Shown here: positions 9,234 through 18,797 of the stretch, in pieces
Layout: each line of letters begins with the position of its first letter
How positions within the stretch are numbered: the stretch's first letter is position 1
Translations under genes and position numbers: made by a program
The notes under the pieces: model-generated
What the model saw: the letters and a program-made list of their open reading frames with translations, nothing else
Told to the model about the DNA's origin: nothing
The model's database searches: none
Source: Streptomyces jumonjinensis
GTDB lineage: Bacteria > Actinomycetota > Actinomycetes > Streptomycetales > Streptomycetaceae
Assembly: GCF_009600885.1 (NCBI RefSeq)
Contig: NZ_VCLA01000002.1
Span: 1-64,000 of the forward strand
Length of the DNA stretch: 64,000 bases
Reading direction: 5' to 3'

Positions 9234-11558
9234 GTGGCGGGCGAGTCCCCCGACAGGTCGGAGCAGCGGAAGTCGTCGGGGGAGACGGCTCGGGGCGAAC
9301 GCGATCCGCGGGACGCCGTGCGCGACCGGGCGGGGTCATCGGGCGCGGATCAGCCGACGGCGGTCTTCAGGCTCCCGGAGGAGCCGGAGCGCCGTGCCGG
9401 CGGCGAGACGCCCGAACCGGGCACCGAGACGGGCTCGGTGGAGAAGGACCGGCGGCTGCGGTCGGCGGTGGCGGCATGGGTGGCGTCGGCGGACGACGAG
9501 CCGGGGGAGTCCGCGGGCGACGCGGACGGTGCCGGCGGTGCCGGCGATGCGGACGTGGCCGAGGAGACGGCTGTGCTGCCGGCGCCGGTGAAGCCGGAGG
9601 AGAAGCCGGACGCGAAGGCGGAGCCGGAGCCCAAGCCGGGCACGGACTCGGACTCGGACTCGGACTCGGACTCGGACTCGGACGCGAAGCCTGGCACGGA
9701 CGCGAAACCGGACGCGGACCCGAAGCCGAAGCCGGACGCGAAGTCCAAGCCGGACACGGCCCCGAAGCCGGTCGAAAAGCCGAAGCCGAAGCCGGGCACG
9801 GCCCCCAAGCCGGACGCGGACACGGACGCGAACCCCGGTACGGACGCGGAGCTCAAGGCGGACACGGACGCGAAGTCCAAGCCGGACACCACCCCCGGCC
9901 CCCGCCCCGAGCCCGCCCCCGCCGAGGCCGCGCCGAAAACCCCCTCTGCGCGAAACGGTTCTTCCGACGACGACAGCCCCACCACGGCGCTCAAGGTCCC
10001 CCCGGCCCCCCGCTCCGAGGCATCCCCGGCATCCCCCGTCCCGGCGGCTGCCGCCGAGCGCCCCAGTGTCTTCGTACCGCTGCGCGGCGACGACGCCGTA
10101 CGGACCCCGTCGTGGGGCCAGGACAAGGGCAAGACCAAGAGCGAGCCCGAGCCCGAGCCCGAGTCCGTGCCTGAGTCCGAGCCCGTGGCCGACGACGAGC
10201 CCACCACCGCCACCCCGGTGCCCGCGGCCCTCGCCGAGAACGAGCGGACCCGGCAGCAGCCGCTGCCCCCGCAGCCGCCCCTCGATTTGCTGGCCGAGCT
10301 GACGAACACCCCGCCGACCCCCGTGCGGTCGGCGATGCGCAGAGTCAGGATCTGGACCCCGCTGGTCTTTCTGCTGCTGATCGTCTTCGCGGTCGCACAG
10401 GTGCTGCGCCCGCTGCCCGCGCCCTCGCTCGCCCTCACCGGAGACGCGGTGTACACCTTCGGCGGCGACAAGCTCGACCTGCCCTTCCCCGACGACGGCC
10501 AGGGCGCGGTCATGGTCGAGGGCATCGGGACCGTCGGTGTGTACGGCGCGCAGAAGCCCGCGCCGATCGCGAGCGTCGCCAAGACGATGACGGCGTACGT
10601 CATCCTCAAGGAGCACCCCCTCACCGGCAAGCAGGCGGGGGAGAAGATCATGATCGACAAGCGGACCGACGAGGGGTACGAGAAGGGGCTCGCCAACTTC
10701 GAGTCCGTGGTCGACGTCAAGGAGGGGACCGAGTACACCCAGCGGCAGATGCTGGAGCTGCTGATGATTCCGTCCGCGAACAACATCGCGCGGCTCCTCG
10801 CCCGCTGGGACGCCGGGTCCGAGAAGGCATTCATCAAGAAGATGAACGACGCCGCCGCGGACCTCGGGATGAAGGACACCGTCTACACGGACCCGAGCGG
10901 ATTCACCCAGACCACCCTGTCGACCCCGCGGGACCAGCTCAAGCTGGCCGAGGCGGTCATGCAGTTCGACGTCTTCCGCGAGATCGTCGACACGACCATG
11001 CTCAATATGCACGGCATCGACGGCACGATCTACAACAACGCCGACGCCGCTCTGCTGGAGCCGGGGGTCAACGGCGTCAAGACCGGCTCGTCCACCCCGG
11101 CCGGCGGCAATCTGCTCTGGTCGGCCAGTGCGGAGGTGGACGGCAAGATCTACCGCATCCTCGGCATGACCATGGGCGTCCAGAAGGCGTCGAAGCTGGA
11201 GAAGAAGAAAAAGCTGGCCATCGAGCACAGCATCCGGGTGATCAAGGCGGCCCAGCAGGGCCTCACCACGACCACCGTCATCAAGAAGGGCCAGGTCGTC
11301 GGCGAGCTCGACAACGGTCTCGGCGGCACCGTGCCCGTGGTGGCCACCAAGGATCTGAAGGCGGCCGGCTGGGGCGGTCACCGCGTCGAGGTCGCGATCG
11401 ACGACCTCGGCGAGACCCTGCCCCACGCGGCCTCCGCGGGTGAGGTCGTCGGCGAGATCTCGGTGGGCTCCGGTTCGGCGAAGACCACCGCGCCGGTCGC
11501 GCTTCAGCAGGATGTGTCGGAGCCCGGTTTCGGCGAGAAACTGACCCGGGTCGGCTGA
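9234..11558 (+). CDS. D-alanyl-D-alanine carboxypeptidase (peptidase S11) with long acidic N-terminal region
   Basis: Trims the terminal D-Ala from peptidoglycan stem peptides outside the membrane. The 774-aa product has three parts: an N-terminal region of about 360 residues rich in Asp, Lys, Pro and Ser, one membrane segment (WTPLVFLLLIVFAVAQVL), and an S11 penicillin-binding domain. Active-site motifs are SVAK at 447-450 (nucleophile Ser447, Lys450), SAN at 514-516 and KTG at 616-618. A typical S11 enzyme is 280-450 aa, so the cytoplasmic disordered tail is the odd part; it includes a run of Asp-Ser repeats from a 6-bp DNA repeat near 9645-9680. GTG at 9234 chosen for the GGAGGAGG just upstream; the open frame extends to 9123. 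Confidence 0.88.
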   Translation: MAGESPDRSEQRKSSGETARGERDPRDAVRDRAGSSGADQPTAVFRLPEEPERRAGGETPEPGTETGSVEKDRRLRSAVAAWVASADDEPGESAGDADGAGGAGDADVAEETAVLPAPVKPEEKPDAKAEPEPKPGTDSDSDSDSDSDSDAKPGTDAKPDADPKPKPDAKSKPDTAPKPVEKPKPKPGTAPKPDADTDANPGTDAELKADTDAKSKPDTTPGPRPEPAPAEAAPKTPSARNGSSDDDSPTTALKVPPAPRSEASPASPVPAAAAERPSVFVPLRGDDAVRTPSWGQDKGKTKSEPEPEPESVPESEPVADDEPTTATPVPAALAENERTRQQPLPPQPPLDLLAELTNTPPTPVRSAMRRVRIWTPLVFLLLIVFAVAQVLRPLPAPSLALTGDAVYTFGGDKLDLPFPDDGQGAVMVEGIGTVGVYGAQKPAPIASVAKTMTAYVILKEHPLTGKQAGEKIMIDKRTDEGYEKGLANFESVVDVKEGTEYTQRQMLELLMIPSANNIARLLARWDAGSEKAFIKKMNDAAADLGMKDTVYTDPSGFTQTTLSTPRDQLKLAEAVMQFDVFREIVDTTMLNMHGIDGTIYNNADAALLEPGVNGVKTGSSTPAGGNLLWSASAEVDGKIYRILGMTMGVQKASKLEKKKKLAIEHSIRVIKAAQQGLTTTTVIKKGQVVGELDNGLGGTVPVVATKDLKAAGWGGHRVEVAIDDLGETLPHAASAGEVVGEISVGSGSAKTTAPVALQQDVSEPGFGEKLTRVG

Positions 11559-11762
11559 GCCGGGGCCCGGGCCCGTACGCTCACGGGGGTGTTCCGGACC
11601 GCCGGAGCGCCCCCCGGACCGATGTCCGGGCGGCTCCGGAACCGGCAGCCGGGCAACTTCGGGACCGATGGACGGCGTCCTGGACAGTGAGCTCCCCCGG
11701 CGGGGACCGGACGAGAAGTACGGGCAGACGTGACGACCGAACACGGACGGGGAGAGCGCCTC

Positions 11763-13619
11763 GTGAGTACTGCTGAGCCGGTTCGCACCGACGGCCACAG
11801 CATCCGGCAAGGAACACAGGCGACGCAGGCGACACAGACGCCACAGGCGACTGCTTCGCGGTCCGGCGGGGACCCGGAGAGACCGGGCGGCACGGGGGTG
11901 CTCGCCGATCTCTGGGACCGGCTGACCCGGCGTCCCGTCCTGGTCACGACGGTGCTCGCCGCGATCGTCCATCTGCTCTGGTTCCTGTTCTTCGCCAACA
12001 GCGGCGGCGATCTCGCGGCCCAGGACGCCTGGACGGAGTTCGTCGGCCGCCACCCGGACTCGGCGTACAACCTGGCCTGGTACGGCGGGATGCACCCGGT
12101 CTCGTACAGCGTGGTCTCGCCGTATCTGATGTCCCTGATCGGCGTCCGCCCCACCATGATGGTCGCGGGCACGGTCTCGGCGGCGCTGACCGCGCTGATC
12201 CTGGTCCGGGTGCGGGCCGTGCGCAATCCGCTGGTGTGCTCGCTCGCCGGGGTCTTCGCCTTCCTCTGCAACGCGCTGTCGGGCCGGGTCACCTTCGGCC
12301 TCGGCATGATGTTCGCGCTCGGCGCGGTCGCGGCGGTCTTCTGCTGGCCCCACCGCTGGCGGTACAAGCGCTGGGCGAAGGCGGCGACGGCGGCCCCGCT
12401 CGCGGCCCTCGCCACCGCCTCCAGCCCGGTCGCGGGACTCTTCCTCGGCGTCATAGCCGCCGCGCTCTTCCTCAACAAACGCAGGCCCGGGGCGTACGCG
12501 ATCGGTCTCGCGCCGGTCGCCGTCGTGGCGCTCTCGTCCTGGCTGTTCCCCTTCTCGGGTACGCAGCCGATGTCGCTCGGGTCGACCTCGCTCCCGTTCG
12601 TCTACGGGCTCGCGGTCTTCCTCCTCGTACCGAAGGAGTGGCGCACGGTCCGGGTCGCGGCGGCCGTCTACTCGATCGGCACCCTGCTGACCTGGGCGAT
12701 CGACTCCCAGATCGGCTCGAACATCTCACGGCTTCCGATGCTCTTCGCGGGTGTGGTGCTGCTGGCGGCGCTGCCGTACACGGTGCCGCGCTCCCGTAAG
12801 TGGTACGCGCTGGCCGTCGCGTTCATAGGGCTGAACGCCTGGATCGGCTTCAAAGCCGTCGACGATCTCGTCCGCACCGCTCCGACCGCGTCCTGGAACT
12901 TCGAGCTCGCGCCGCTGGTCAACAAGCTCCAGGAAGTGAACGCCGAACGCGGCCGGGTCGAGGTGGTCCCCGCCAGCAGCCACCGCGAGGCGTCCGCGCT
13001 CGCGCCGTACGTCAATCTGGCGCGCGGCTGGAACCGCCAGGCCGATATGAAGCGCAACCCGATCTTCTACGACGAGGACACCCCGCTGACCTCGGCGGAC
13101 TACCGTGCCTGGCTGGAGCGCTGGGCCGTGCACTATGTGGTGCTCCCGAACGGTTCCCCCGACTCCAGCGCCCGGCAGGAGGCGGAGCTGGTACGGGGCG
13201 GGCTGCCGTATCTGGAGCGGATCTGGGGCGACGAGAACTGGCAGCTGTTCGCCGTGCGGAACCCGGTGCCGCTGGCCGAGCCCTCGGCCGTCGTGCGCGA
13301 GGCGGGCGCGGACGAGGTCCGGATCCGGCTGACGGAACCGGGCCGGGTGCTGATCCGGGTGCCCTACTCGCCGTGGCTGAGCCTGGTCGACGAGAACGGC
13401 GACAAGGTGGCGGGCCCGCAGGAGACGGCGGAGTCCCAGCGGCGGCCCGAGGGGGCGCCGAAGACCTTCGACAACACCGAGGGCTGTCTGATCAAGGCGG
13501 AGGAGAACGCGGAGGGCGACGAGTGGACCGAGCTCGTCGCGCCCCGGGCCGGTGAGTACCGGCTGGCCGCGCCGTACGACTTCCCGCGCGGCACGCCCTG
13601 CCCGGAGGAGCTCCACTAG
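11763..13619 (+). CDS. Polytopic membrane protein, GT-C-like
   Basis: About 618 aa. A cytoplasmic tail is followed by around ten membrane segments, then an extracytoplasmic C-terminal domain (about 390 onward). The first external loop has an acidic motif (GGDLAAQDAW), which recalls GT-C glycosyltransferases, but no donor or acceptor can be inferred; automated pipelines often call such proteins MFS transporters. Two GTG starts compete: 11763 has GGGGAG at a good distance and was preferred; 11730 adds 11 residues. It follows the carboxypeptidase gene by 204 bp, so a shared role in the cell envelope is possible but unproven. Confidence 0.55.
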   Translation: MSTAEPVRTDGHSIRQGTQATQATQTPQATASRSGGDPERPGGTGVLADLWDRLTRRPVLVTTVLAAIVHLLWFLFFANSGGDLAAQDAWTEFVGRHPDSAYNLAWYGGMHPVSYSVVSPYLMSLIGVRPTMMVAGTVSAALTALILVRVRAVRNPLVCSLAGVFAFLCNALSGRVTFGLGMMFALGAVAAVFCWPHRWRYKRWAKAATAAPLAALATASSPVAGLFLGVIAAALFLNKRRPGAYAIGLAPVAVVALSSWLFPFSGTQPMSLGSTSLPFVYGLAVFLLVPKEWRTVRVAAAVYSIGTLLTWAIDSQIGSNISRLPMLFAGVVLLAALPYTVPRSRKWYALAVAFIGLNAWIGFKAVDDLVRTAPTASWNFELAPLVNKLQEVNAERGRVEVVPASSHREASALAPYVNLARGWNRQADMKRNPIFYDEDTPLTSADYRAWLERWAVHYVVLPNGSPDSSARQEAELVRGGLPYLERIWGDENWQLFAVRNPVPLAEPSAVVREAGADEVRIRLTEPGRVLIRVPYSPWLSLVDENGDKVAGPQETAESQRRPEGAPKTFDNTEGCLIKAEENAEGDEWTELVAPRAGEYRLAAPYDFPRGTPCPEELH

Positions 13620-13741
13620 GGCGTCGCTGCTCTCTCGCGGCCTGATCCCGTCCCGCCCCTGTCGGAGTGCGGTCCACTGATGCATAGTGGACTCGTTTCG
13701 CCGGCATACCGAACAGTCGGTATTAGGACCGCGGGTGTGGG

Positions 13742-14800
13742 ATGGCATGCGAACGATGCGGTGGCGCGGGTGGTGCGCTGCCGGGGATGAGATGCCCGGA
13801 GTGCGGGGCGGGCTCGGGCTCCGCCGTCCCGGACGGGTCGCGGGGGTCGCCGGCCGGGGGCTGGGTGGCGCGGGAGACGGTGCTGGGGCGGCTGTCCCTG
13901 CTGTCACGCTCGGGAAAGCTGCTGCTGGCGGGCGGGGTCGCGCTGACCGCGCTGGCGTTGGCGGCGTCGGTGGTCACGCTGTCGGGGGACGGTTCGGCTG
14001 GTTCGTCTGGTTCCTCCGGGACTGAGCAGGTGGCCGGGTCGGGGACGCCGGCCGACAGGCCCGGGGATCTGAGGGGCGTGCCGGAGCGGATCGAGCCGTC
14101 GGCACCGCCGTCGCCGCTGTCCCCGCGGCTGCCCTCGCCGCCGTCGAGCGCCGCGCCGGGTACGCCGGACGCCTCTGCGGACACTCGTGAGGAGGCTCCT
14201 GCGGACGCTTCTGCGGATGCCCCCGCGGACACTCGCGCGGACCGTGAACGCCCACCGTCCACGGGCCGTCCGTCGCCCCGTAAGACCCCGGTGTACCGGG
14301 CCTGGGCGGGCCCCGGCTGTTCCGGCGGCGGGCGCTACCAGGAGCACGGCCGCTACCGGGACGGCGAGGACGGCTGGTACACCCGGGACGGCGGGGGCCA
14401 CCGGGGCGACGGCTGCGACGGGCGCTTCAGCGCCGTTCCGATGTCGGGGAGCGCGTCGAAGGACAGCGGCGGCGCGGCGACCTGGTCGTGGTACGTCGGC
14501 AGCGGCTATACGCGGTGCTCGCTGGAGGTGGTGGTGCCCCGGGGACGGCGGGACGCCGACGCGGCGGGCGACCCGACGGTGTACCGGGTCCTCGCGGACC
14601 CGGACGACGCGCACAGCTCGCTCACCGTCTTCGAGATCGACCAGACGGCGCTGCGGGGCCGGACCACGACCGTCCGGAACCTCCCGGTCCACGACCAGCG
14701 CCTGACGGTGCGGCTCCTGGACCGGGGCGAGGACTGGGGCGGCTCCCGGGAGGGCGCGCACCACGCGGCGGCGCAGATGCGGGCGGAGTGCCGGGACTGA
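13742..14800 (+). CDS. Membrane-anchored protein with zinc-ribbon-like N-terminus, function unknown
   Basis: 352 aa. Two CxxC pairs in the first 21 residues (CERC, CPEC) suggest a small zinc ribbon. A single membrane segment follows at about residues 58-80 (LLLAGGVALTALALAASVV), then a Pro/Ser/Ala/Asp-rich linker (about 85-175), and a globular, probably extracytoplasmic C-terminal domain with three Cys residues (GPGCSGGG, GDGCDG, CSLEV). No family was recognised for that domain. The ATG at 13742 was chosen as the first in frame; a Shine-Dalgarno is not obvious. It is convergent with the FtsX-type permease gene. Confidence 0.6.
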   Translation: MACERCGGAGGALPGMRCPECGAGSGSAVPDGSRGSPAGGWVARETVLGRLSLLSRSGKLLLAGGVALTALALAASVVTLSGDGSAGSSGSSGTEQVAGSGTPADRPGDLRGVPERIEPSAPPSPLSPRLPSPPSSAAPGTPDASADTREEAPADASADAPADTRADRERPPSTGRPSPRKTPVYRAWAGPGCSGGGRYQEHGRYRDGEDGWYTRDGGGHRGDGCDGRFSAVPMSGSASKDSGGAATWSWYVGSGYTRCSLEVVVPRGRRDADAAGDPTVYRVLADPDDAHSSLTVFEIDQTALRGRTTTVRNLPVHDQRLTVRLLDRGEDWGGSREGAHHAAAQMRAECRD

Positions 14801-14930
14801 GCGGCCGGGGCCGGGGCACCTGGACGCGGGGACGGGCGGGGCGGCGGTTACCCGTCACCGCCGCCCCCGGACCTGGAGGCCGCCCCCCGGCCGGTCCGCC
14901 CACCGTCCACCGTCCACCGTCCGCGCGGCT

Positions 14931-17402
14931 CTACTCCGTACGCAGTCCCTCCGGCCGCATCATCCGCCAGAGCGGCGGCAGGCTGAGCAGGGTGACGAGC
15001 AGGATCAGCGCGACCCCGACCCCGGTGACCGGCAGGAACACCCACCAGTCCGCGACCGGTTCGCCCACCATGGCCAGCAGGACCACTCCGAGCACCAGCC
15101 CCCCGAGGACGGCGAGCGTCAGCCCGAGCAGAACCGGGATGGCCGTCTGCCAGAGCACCGACCAGCTCAGCGTGGCACGCCGGGTGCCGAAGGCGACCAG
15201 CACGGAGAGCAGCCGCCGGCGGTCGCGGAGCTGCTCCAGTGTGGAGACCAGCAGCGAAGCGCCGATCAGCAGCATCGTCAGGGTCGCTCCCACGAAGAGC
15301 CCGGTGCGCACACTGGCGAACTGGCTGGTGTACTTGGTGTCGTGGAGCGCGTCCACCTGGGCGAGCGGGTCGAGACGGGCCGCTGTGTTCCGGACGTATT
15401 CCTCGGCTTCGGGCACCTCGGCGTCGAGCCGGAGCAGCGTGCTCACCGTGGGCCGCGACAGCTTGGCGAGATCGACGGCGGACGGGGTGGCCAGCACCCC
15501 GCCCGTCTGCTCGCCCATGGGCCCGGTGCGCATGCTGACCTGCTCGGCGGAGGCGGGAACGCGCCACAGCACCGCTTCGGTCTTCAGCGGCTCGCCGTCC
15601 GGCCCGAGGCGCTCCTCCGCGAGGTCGACCCGCTCACCGGCGCGCGGGAGATAGGGGTAGGAGTTCAGCTCGCGCTTCTCCCGGACCGTGAAGACGTCGC
15701 CGTCCTCGCAGGAGGGCAGGCTCGCCAGCTCGCGCAGCGAGGGACAGTCGCCGACGGTGAGCCGGGTGAAGGGGATGAAGTCCTCGTCCGCGCGCCGGGG
15801 TCCGGGACGGCTGATGGTCGCCTCGATGGTCCCGAACACGGCGTCGACGCCCTTGGTCCCGGCGTACGCCTCGAAGACGCGCGGCGCGACGGAGCCGTCC
15901 CGTACATCGGCGCGCGACGACAGCTGGGCCCGGCCGCTGTCCGCGCCGGTCGACAGGGTGAACCGGCTCTCGACGGAGGTGAACAGCATCTGGAGCGCGA
16001 TGGCCCCCGCCGCGGCCACCACGATGCCGCTGACCGCGCGGGCCGCCGTGCCGCTGCTCAGCTGGAGCCGGCGGATGGCCAGCTGCCAGGGGACCGGGCC
16101 GCCGTCCAGCCGGCTGACCACGGCCTCCACCAGCCAGGGCACCAGCACGGTGACGCCGATGAGCACGAGGATCGCGCCGGCGGCGATCTGGTACGTGGCG
16201 ATGTCGGCGCTCCCCATGGTGACCTCGCCCGCCTGGAGCAGCAGCAGCGCGAGGCCCACGGCCGGGGCGAGCAGCCGCCACCACACCCGGCGGCTGCTGC
16301 TCGCGGCGGCGTTCCGTACGACGCCGAGCGGTTCGATCGCCACATCGCGCAGGGCGAAGAGGGTGACCGCGACCGAGGCGATCGGCACGGCGGCGGAGAT
16401 CAGCACGGCGAGCAGAGGGTTCGGCACGATATCGACGGAGAAGGCGTTGACATCCCAGATCGTCACCTCGCTCGCCGACAGGCGTGCCAGCGCGAAGAGC
16501 ACCGCCCCGGCGGCCAGCCCGAGCAGCGCCCCGCCGAGCGACTCGCCCGCCGCGATTCTGCGGGTCGTCGCGCGGTCCGCGCCGACCAGCCGCAGCGCGG
16601 CCAGCCGCCGGTCGCGCTGCTCGCCGCCGAAGCGCACGGCGGTGGCGATGAAGACGGCCACCGGCATCAGCAGGGCCACACAGGCCATCAGAATGACGAG
16701 CAGCAGCACCGCGCCGAGCGGTTCGCCCTGCTGCTTGACGCCGCCGAACGCATCGCCGCGCCCGTCCGCGCTGTCGTCGTCGAGGGAGGTGACGCCCGCG
16801 TAGTAGCGCAGCTCGCCCGGCCCGATCAGCCCGGTGTCGCCGATGGTGACGGTGGTCCGGTAGGGCAGCCGGTTCTTGAGCAGCGCGCTGTCCGGGGAGG
16901 CGAGCAGTTCGGCGAGCGCGGGGGAGACGGCCATCTCGCCGGGGCCGGGCAGCCGTGTCAGCCCGGGCGGGGCGGCGGTCGGACCCCGGCCGTCCGGGCG
17001 GAAGACGGTCCCGGTGATCACATCGCCGCGGTAGCGGGTCTCGGTCTCGGCGAAGAGGAACGAGCGGTCGGACGGCGGCTTTCCGTCCAGGGCGCTCACC
17101 CGGCGGTCGTCCTCGCGGGCGTCCCGGCTCTGGAGGGCGTGCGGCAGGGACGCGGCCACCAGCAGCAGCGAGACGCCCAGCCCGACGCCGATGGCGGTGA
17201 GCGCGGTACGGGTCCAGCCGCGCCGGCCGCCGGTGACGGCGAACCGGGCGCCGAGGGCGAGATCGCGCACCCAGCCGCGTACCCCGGTGGCCTCGGTACG
17301 GCCGACCTCGATGGCGCGGCCGGGGTCCACGGCCCCGGTCCTGAGGCCGCCGGACCTGGTTCTGAGGCTGTTGTTCACAGCGGTTCTGCGGCTGTTGTTC
17401 AC
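14931..17402 (-). CDS. FtsX-like ABC transporter permease
   Basis: 823 aa. A first membrane helix at about 68-88 leads into a large extracytoplasmic domain. Three helices around 230-400 form the first FtsX domain, a second external domain follows, and further helices close the C-terminus. This two-domain layout is typical of MacB/LolC-type permeases that move lipids, peptides or toxins from the membrane outward rather than through a channel. The GTG start at 17402 overlaps the stop of the ATPase gene (GTGA), so translation is coupled. The first codons carry an imperfect tandem duplication (GTGAACAACAGCCGC-like, about 17355-17402). Part of a padR-ATPase-permease operon. Confidence 0.87.
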   Translation of the reverse strand: MNNSRRTAVNNSLRTRSGGLRTGAVDPGRAIEVGRTEATGVRGWVRDLALGARFAVTGGRRGWTRTALTAIGVGLGVSLLLVAASLPHALQSRDAREDDRRVSALDGKPPSDRSFLFAETETRYRGDVITGTVFRPDGRGPTAAPPGLTRLPGPGEMAVSPALAELLASPDSALLKNRLPYRTTVTIGDTGLIGPGELRYYAGVTSLDDDSADGRGDAFGGVKQQGEPLGAVLLLVILMACVALLMPVAVFIATAVRFGGEQRDRRLAALRLVGADRATTRRIAAGESLGGALLGLAAGAVLFALARLSASEVTIWDVNAFSVDIVPNPLLAVLISAAVPIASVAVTLFALRDVAIEPLGVVRNAAASSSRRVWWRLLAPAVGLALLLLQAGEVTMGSADIATYQIAAGAILVLIGVTVLVPWLVEAVVSRLDGGPVPWQLAIRRLQLSSGTAARAVSGIVVAAAGAIALQMLFTSVESRFTLSTGADSGRAQLSSRADVRDGSVAPRVFEAYAGTKGVDAVFGTIEATISRPGPRRADEDFIPFTRLTVGDCPSLRELASLPSCEDGDVFTVREKRELNSYPYLPRAGERVDLAEERLGPDGEPLKTEAVLWRVPASAEQVSMRTGPMGEQTGGVLATPSAVDLAKLSRPTVSTLLRLDAEVPEAEEYVRNTAARLDPLAQVDALHDTKYTSQFASVRTGLFVGATLTMLLIGASLLVSTLEQLRDRRRLLSVLVAFGTRRATLSWSVLWQTAIPVLLGLTLAVLGGLVLGVVLLAMVGEPVADWWVFLPVTGVGVALILLVTLLSLPPLWRMMRPEGLRTE

Positions 17403-18121
17403 AGCGCGCCCGCCATATCGCGCACCGTGCCGTCGCGTACGACGACTTCGCGGTCGGAGTACGCGGCGACGCGGGCCTCATGGGTGACCAGGACGACGGC
17501 GGCGCTGGTCTGCCGGGCCGCGTCGGTGAGCAGTCGCATCACCCGCTCGCCGTTGAGGGAGTCCAGCGCACCGGTCGGCTCGTCGGCGAAGACCACGCGC
17601 GGCGAGGCGACCAGAGCGCGGGCCACGGCGACCCGCTGCCCCTGCCCGCCGGAGACCTCGCCGGGGCGCTTGCGGCCGACGTCGTCGACCTCCAGCCGCT
17701 CCAGCCACTCGAACGCGGTCCGCTCGGCGGCCTTGCGCCCGGCCCCGGAGAGCCGCAGCGGCAGGGCCACATTCTCGGCACAGCTCAGCTCGGGCACGAG
17801 CTGCCCGAACTGGAAGACGAAGCCGAACTCCGTACGCCGCAGGGTGCTGCGCTCGGCGTCGGTCATGGCGGTGAGATCGCGCCCGCCGTAGCCGATGGTC
17901 CCCGAGTCGGGGCGGACGATCCCGGCGAGGCAGTGCAACAGGGTCGACTTGCCGGATCCGGAGGGCCCCATGACGGCGACGACCTCGCCGGCCCGGATGG
18001 CGAAGGAGGCCCCGGCGAGGGCGGGGGTGGGCCCGTACGCCTTGCGCAGATCGCAGGCCGAGAGGAGCGCCTGTGCCGGCTCGCTGTGCTGCTGGCTCAT
18101 GTCACTGTGCTGCCCGCTCAC
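17399..18121 (-). CDS. ABC transporter ATP-binding protein (MacB/LolD type)
   Basis: 240 aa. Walker A GPSGSGKST, signature SGGQGQRVAVARAL and Walker B VVFADEPTGALD are all present, with the EPTGALD form typical of the LolD/MacB/FtsE group. It should energise the FtsX-like permease encoded next. GTG at 18121 is preferred: AAGGAGGT lies six bases upstream and the codon overlaps the PadR stop (GTGA). A downstream ATG at 18100 is an alternative. The longer open frame upstream only overlaps padR and is not used. Confidence 0.92.
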   Translation of the reverse strand: MSGQHSDMSQQHSEPAQALLSACDLRKAYGPTPALAGASFAIRAGEVVAVMGPSGSGKSTLLHCLAGIVRPDSGTIGYGGRDLTAMTDAERSTLRRTEFGFVFQFGQLVPELSCAENVALPLRLSGAGRKAAERTAFEWLERLEVDDVGRKRPGEVSGGQGQRVAVARALVASPRVVFADEPTGALDSLNGERVMRLLTDAARQTSAAVVLVTHEARVAAYSDREVVVRDGTVRDMAGAL

Positions 18122-18642
18122 GCGCCGACCTCCTTCGCCAGCCGGTCCAGACGCGCCGCCGTCAGCTCCAGCCAGCGCAGATCGGCTTCCAGATGGAACA
18201 GGGCGTGATCGCAGACGAGTTGATCGGCGAGGTCGCCGCCGCGCTTGCGATCGGTGAGCACCCGCATCATCCGCAGATGCTCGGCCCGCTGCGTATCGAG
18301 CAGCCCGGCGGCGCTGCGCCCGGTGAGCAGCGCGAGAACGACCTTGGTGTAGAGGGTCGACTGAAGGTACGGCTCGGGTTTCTCGGGCTGCGTCAGCCAC
18401 TGCCCGACATCGGCGATCCCGGCCTCGGTGATGGCGTACCGCTTCCGCTCGGGCCCGTCGCCGGGTTCGATGCCGTCGACGTCCACCAGCCCGTTTCTGA
18501 GCAGCCGGGACATGGTCGAGTAGACCTGCCCGTAGTGCAGCGGCCGGTCGTGCCCGAACTTCTCGTCGAAGGCGCGCTTGAGGTCGTAGCCATGGCGCGG
18601 GCCGGACTCAAGGAGCCCGAGGAGAGTGTGACCTATGGACAT
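18118..18642 (-). CDS. PadR-family transcriptional repressor
   Basis: 174 aa. The winged-helix N-terminus (LLGLLESGPRHGYDLKRAF, then HYGQVYSTMSRLLRNGLV) and the helical C-terminal dimerisation part (about 90-174) match PadR proteins of the VirR-like group. It is the first gene of an operon with the ABC transporter, so it likely represses its own exporter until a ligand binds. The ATG at 18642 lies just downstream of two overlapping inverted repeats that fit a PadR operator. The family often senses membrane-active or toxic compounds; the inducer here is unknown. Confidence 0.9.
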   Translation of the reverse strand: MSIGHTLLGLLESGPRHGYDLKRAFDEKFGHDRPLHYGQVYSTMSRLLRNGLVDVDGIEPGDGPERKRYAITEAGIADVGQWLTQPEKPEPYLQSTLYTKVVLALLTGRSAAGLLDTQRAEHLRMMRVLTDRKRGGDLADQLVCDHALFHLEADLRWLELTAARLDRLAKEVGA

Positions 18643-18653
18643 ACGAGGGACTC

Positions 18654-18681
18654 TACACCGTGTGTATACATGGAGTGTATA
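18654..18681. promoter_or_regulatory. PadR operator candidate
   Basis: Two overlapping inverted repeats lie just upstream of padR: TACAC-N3-GTGTA (18654-18666) and TATACA-tggag-TGTATA (18665-18681). The ATAC/GTAT half-sites match the usual PadR recognition pattern, so autoregulation is likely. Confidence 0.7.
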
Positions 18682-18797
18682 GCTGCTTGGGCGGGCTTCC
18701 TGGACGGCGGCGACTGGCCGCTCAATAGGCGTGCAGGTCCTCAGTGAGCCCTGGCGGCGTCGTTCCCCGCGCGGCTGCGAATTGCGCGGCCGTGCTG

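Noticed and set aside
9336..12353. A 1005-codon open frame antisense to the carboxypeptidase and membrane-protein genes
   Set aside because: It mirrors the high-GC third-position bias of the real genes, is made of Arg/Gly/Val-rich low-complexity sequence and has no recognisable domain.
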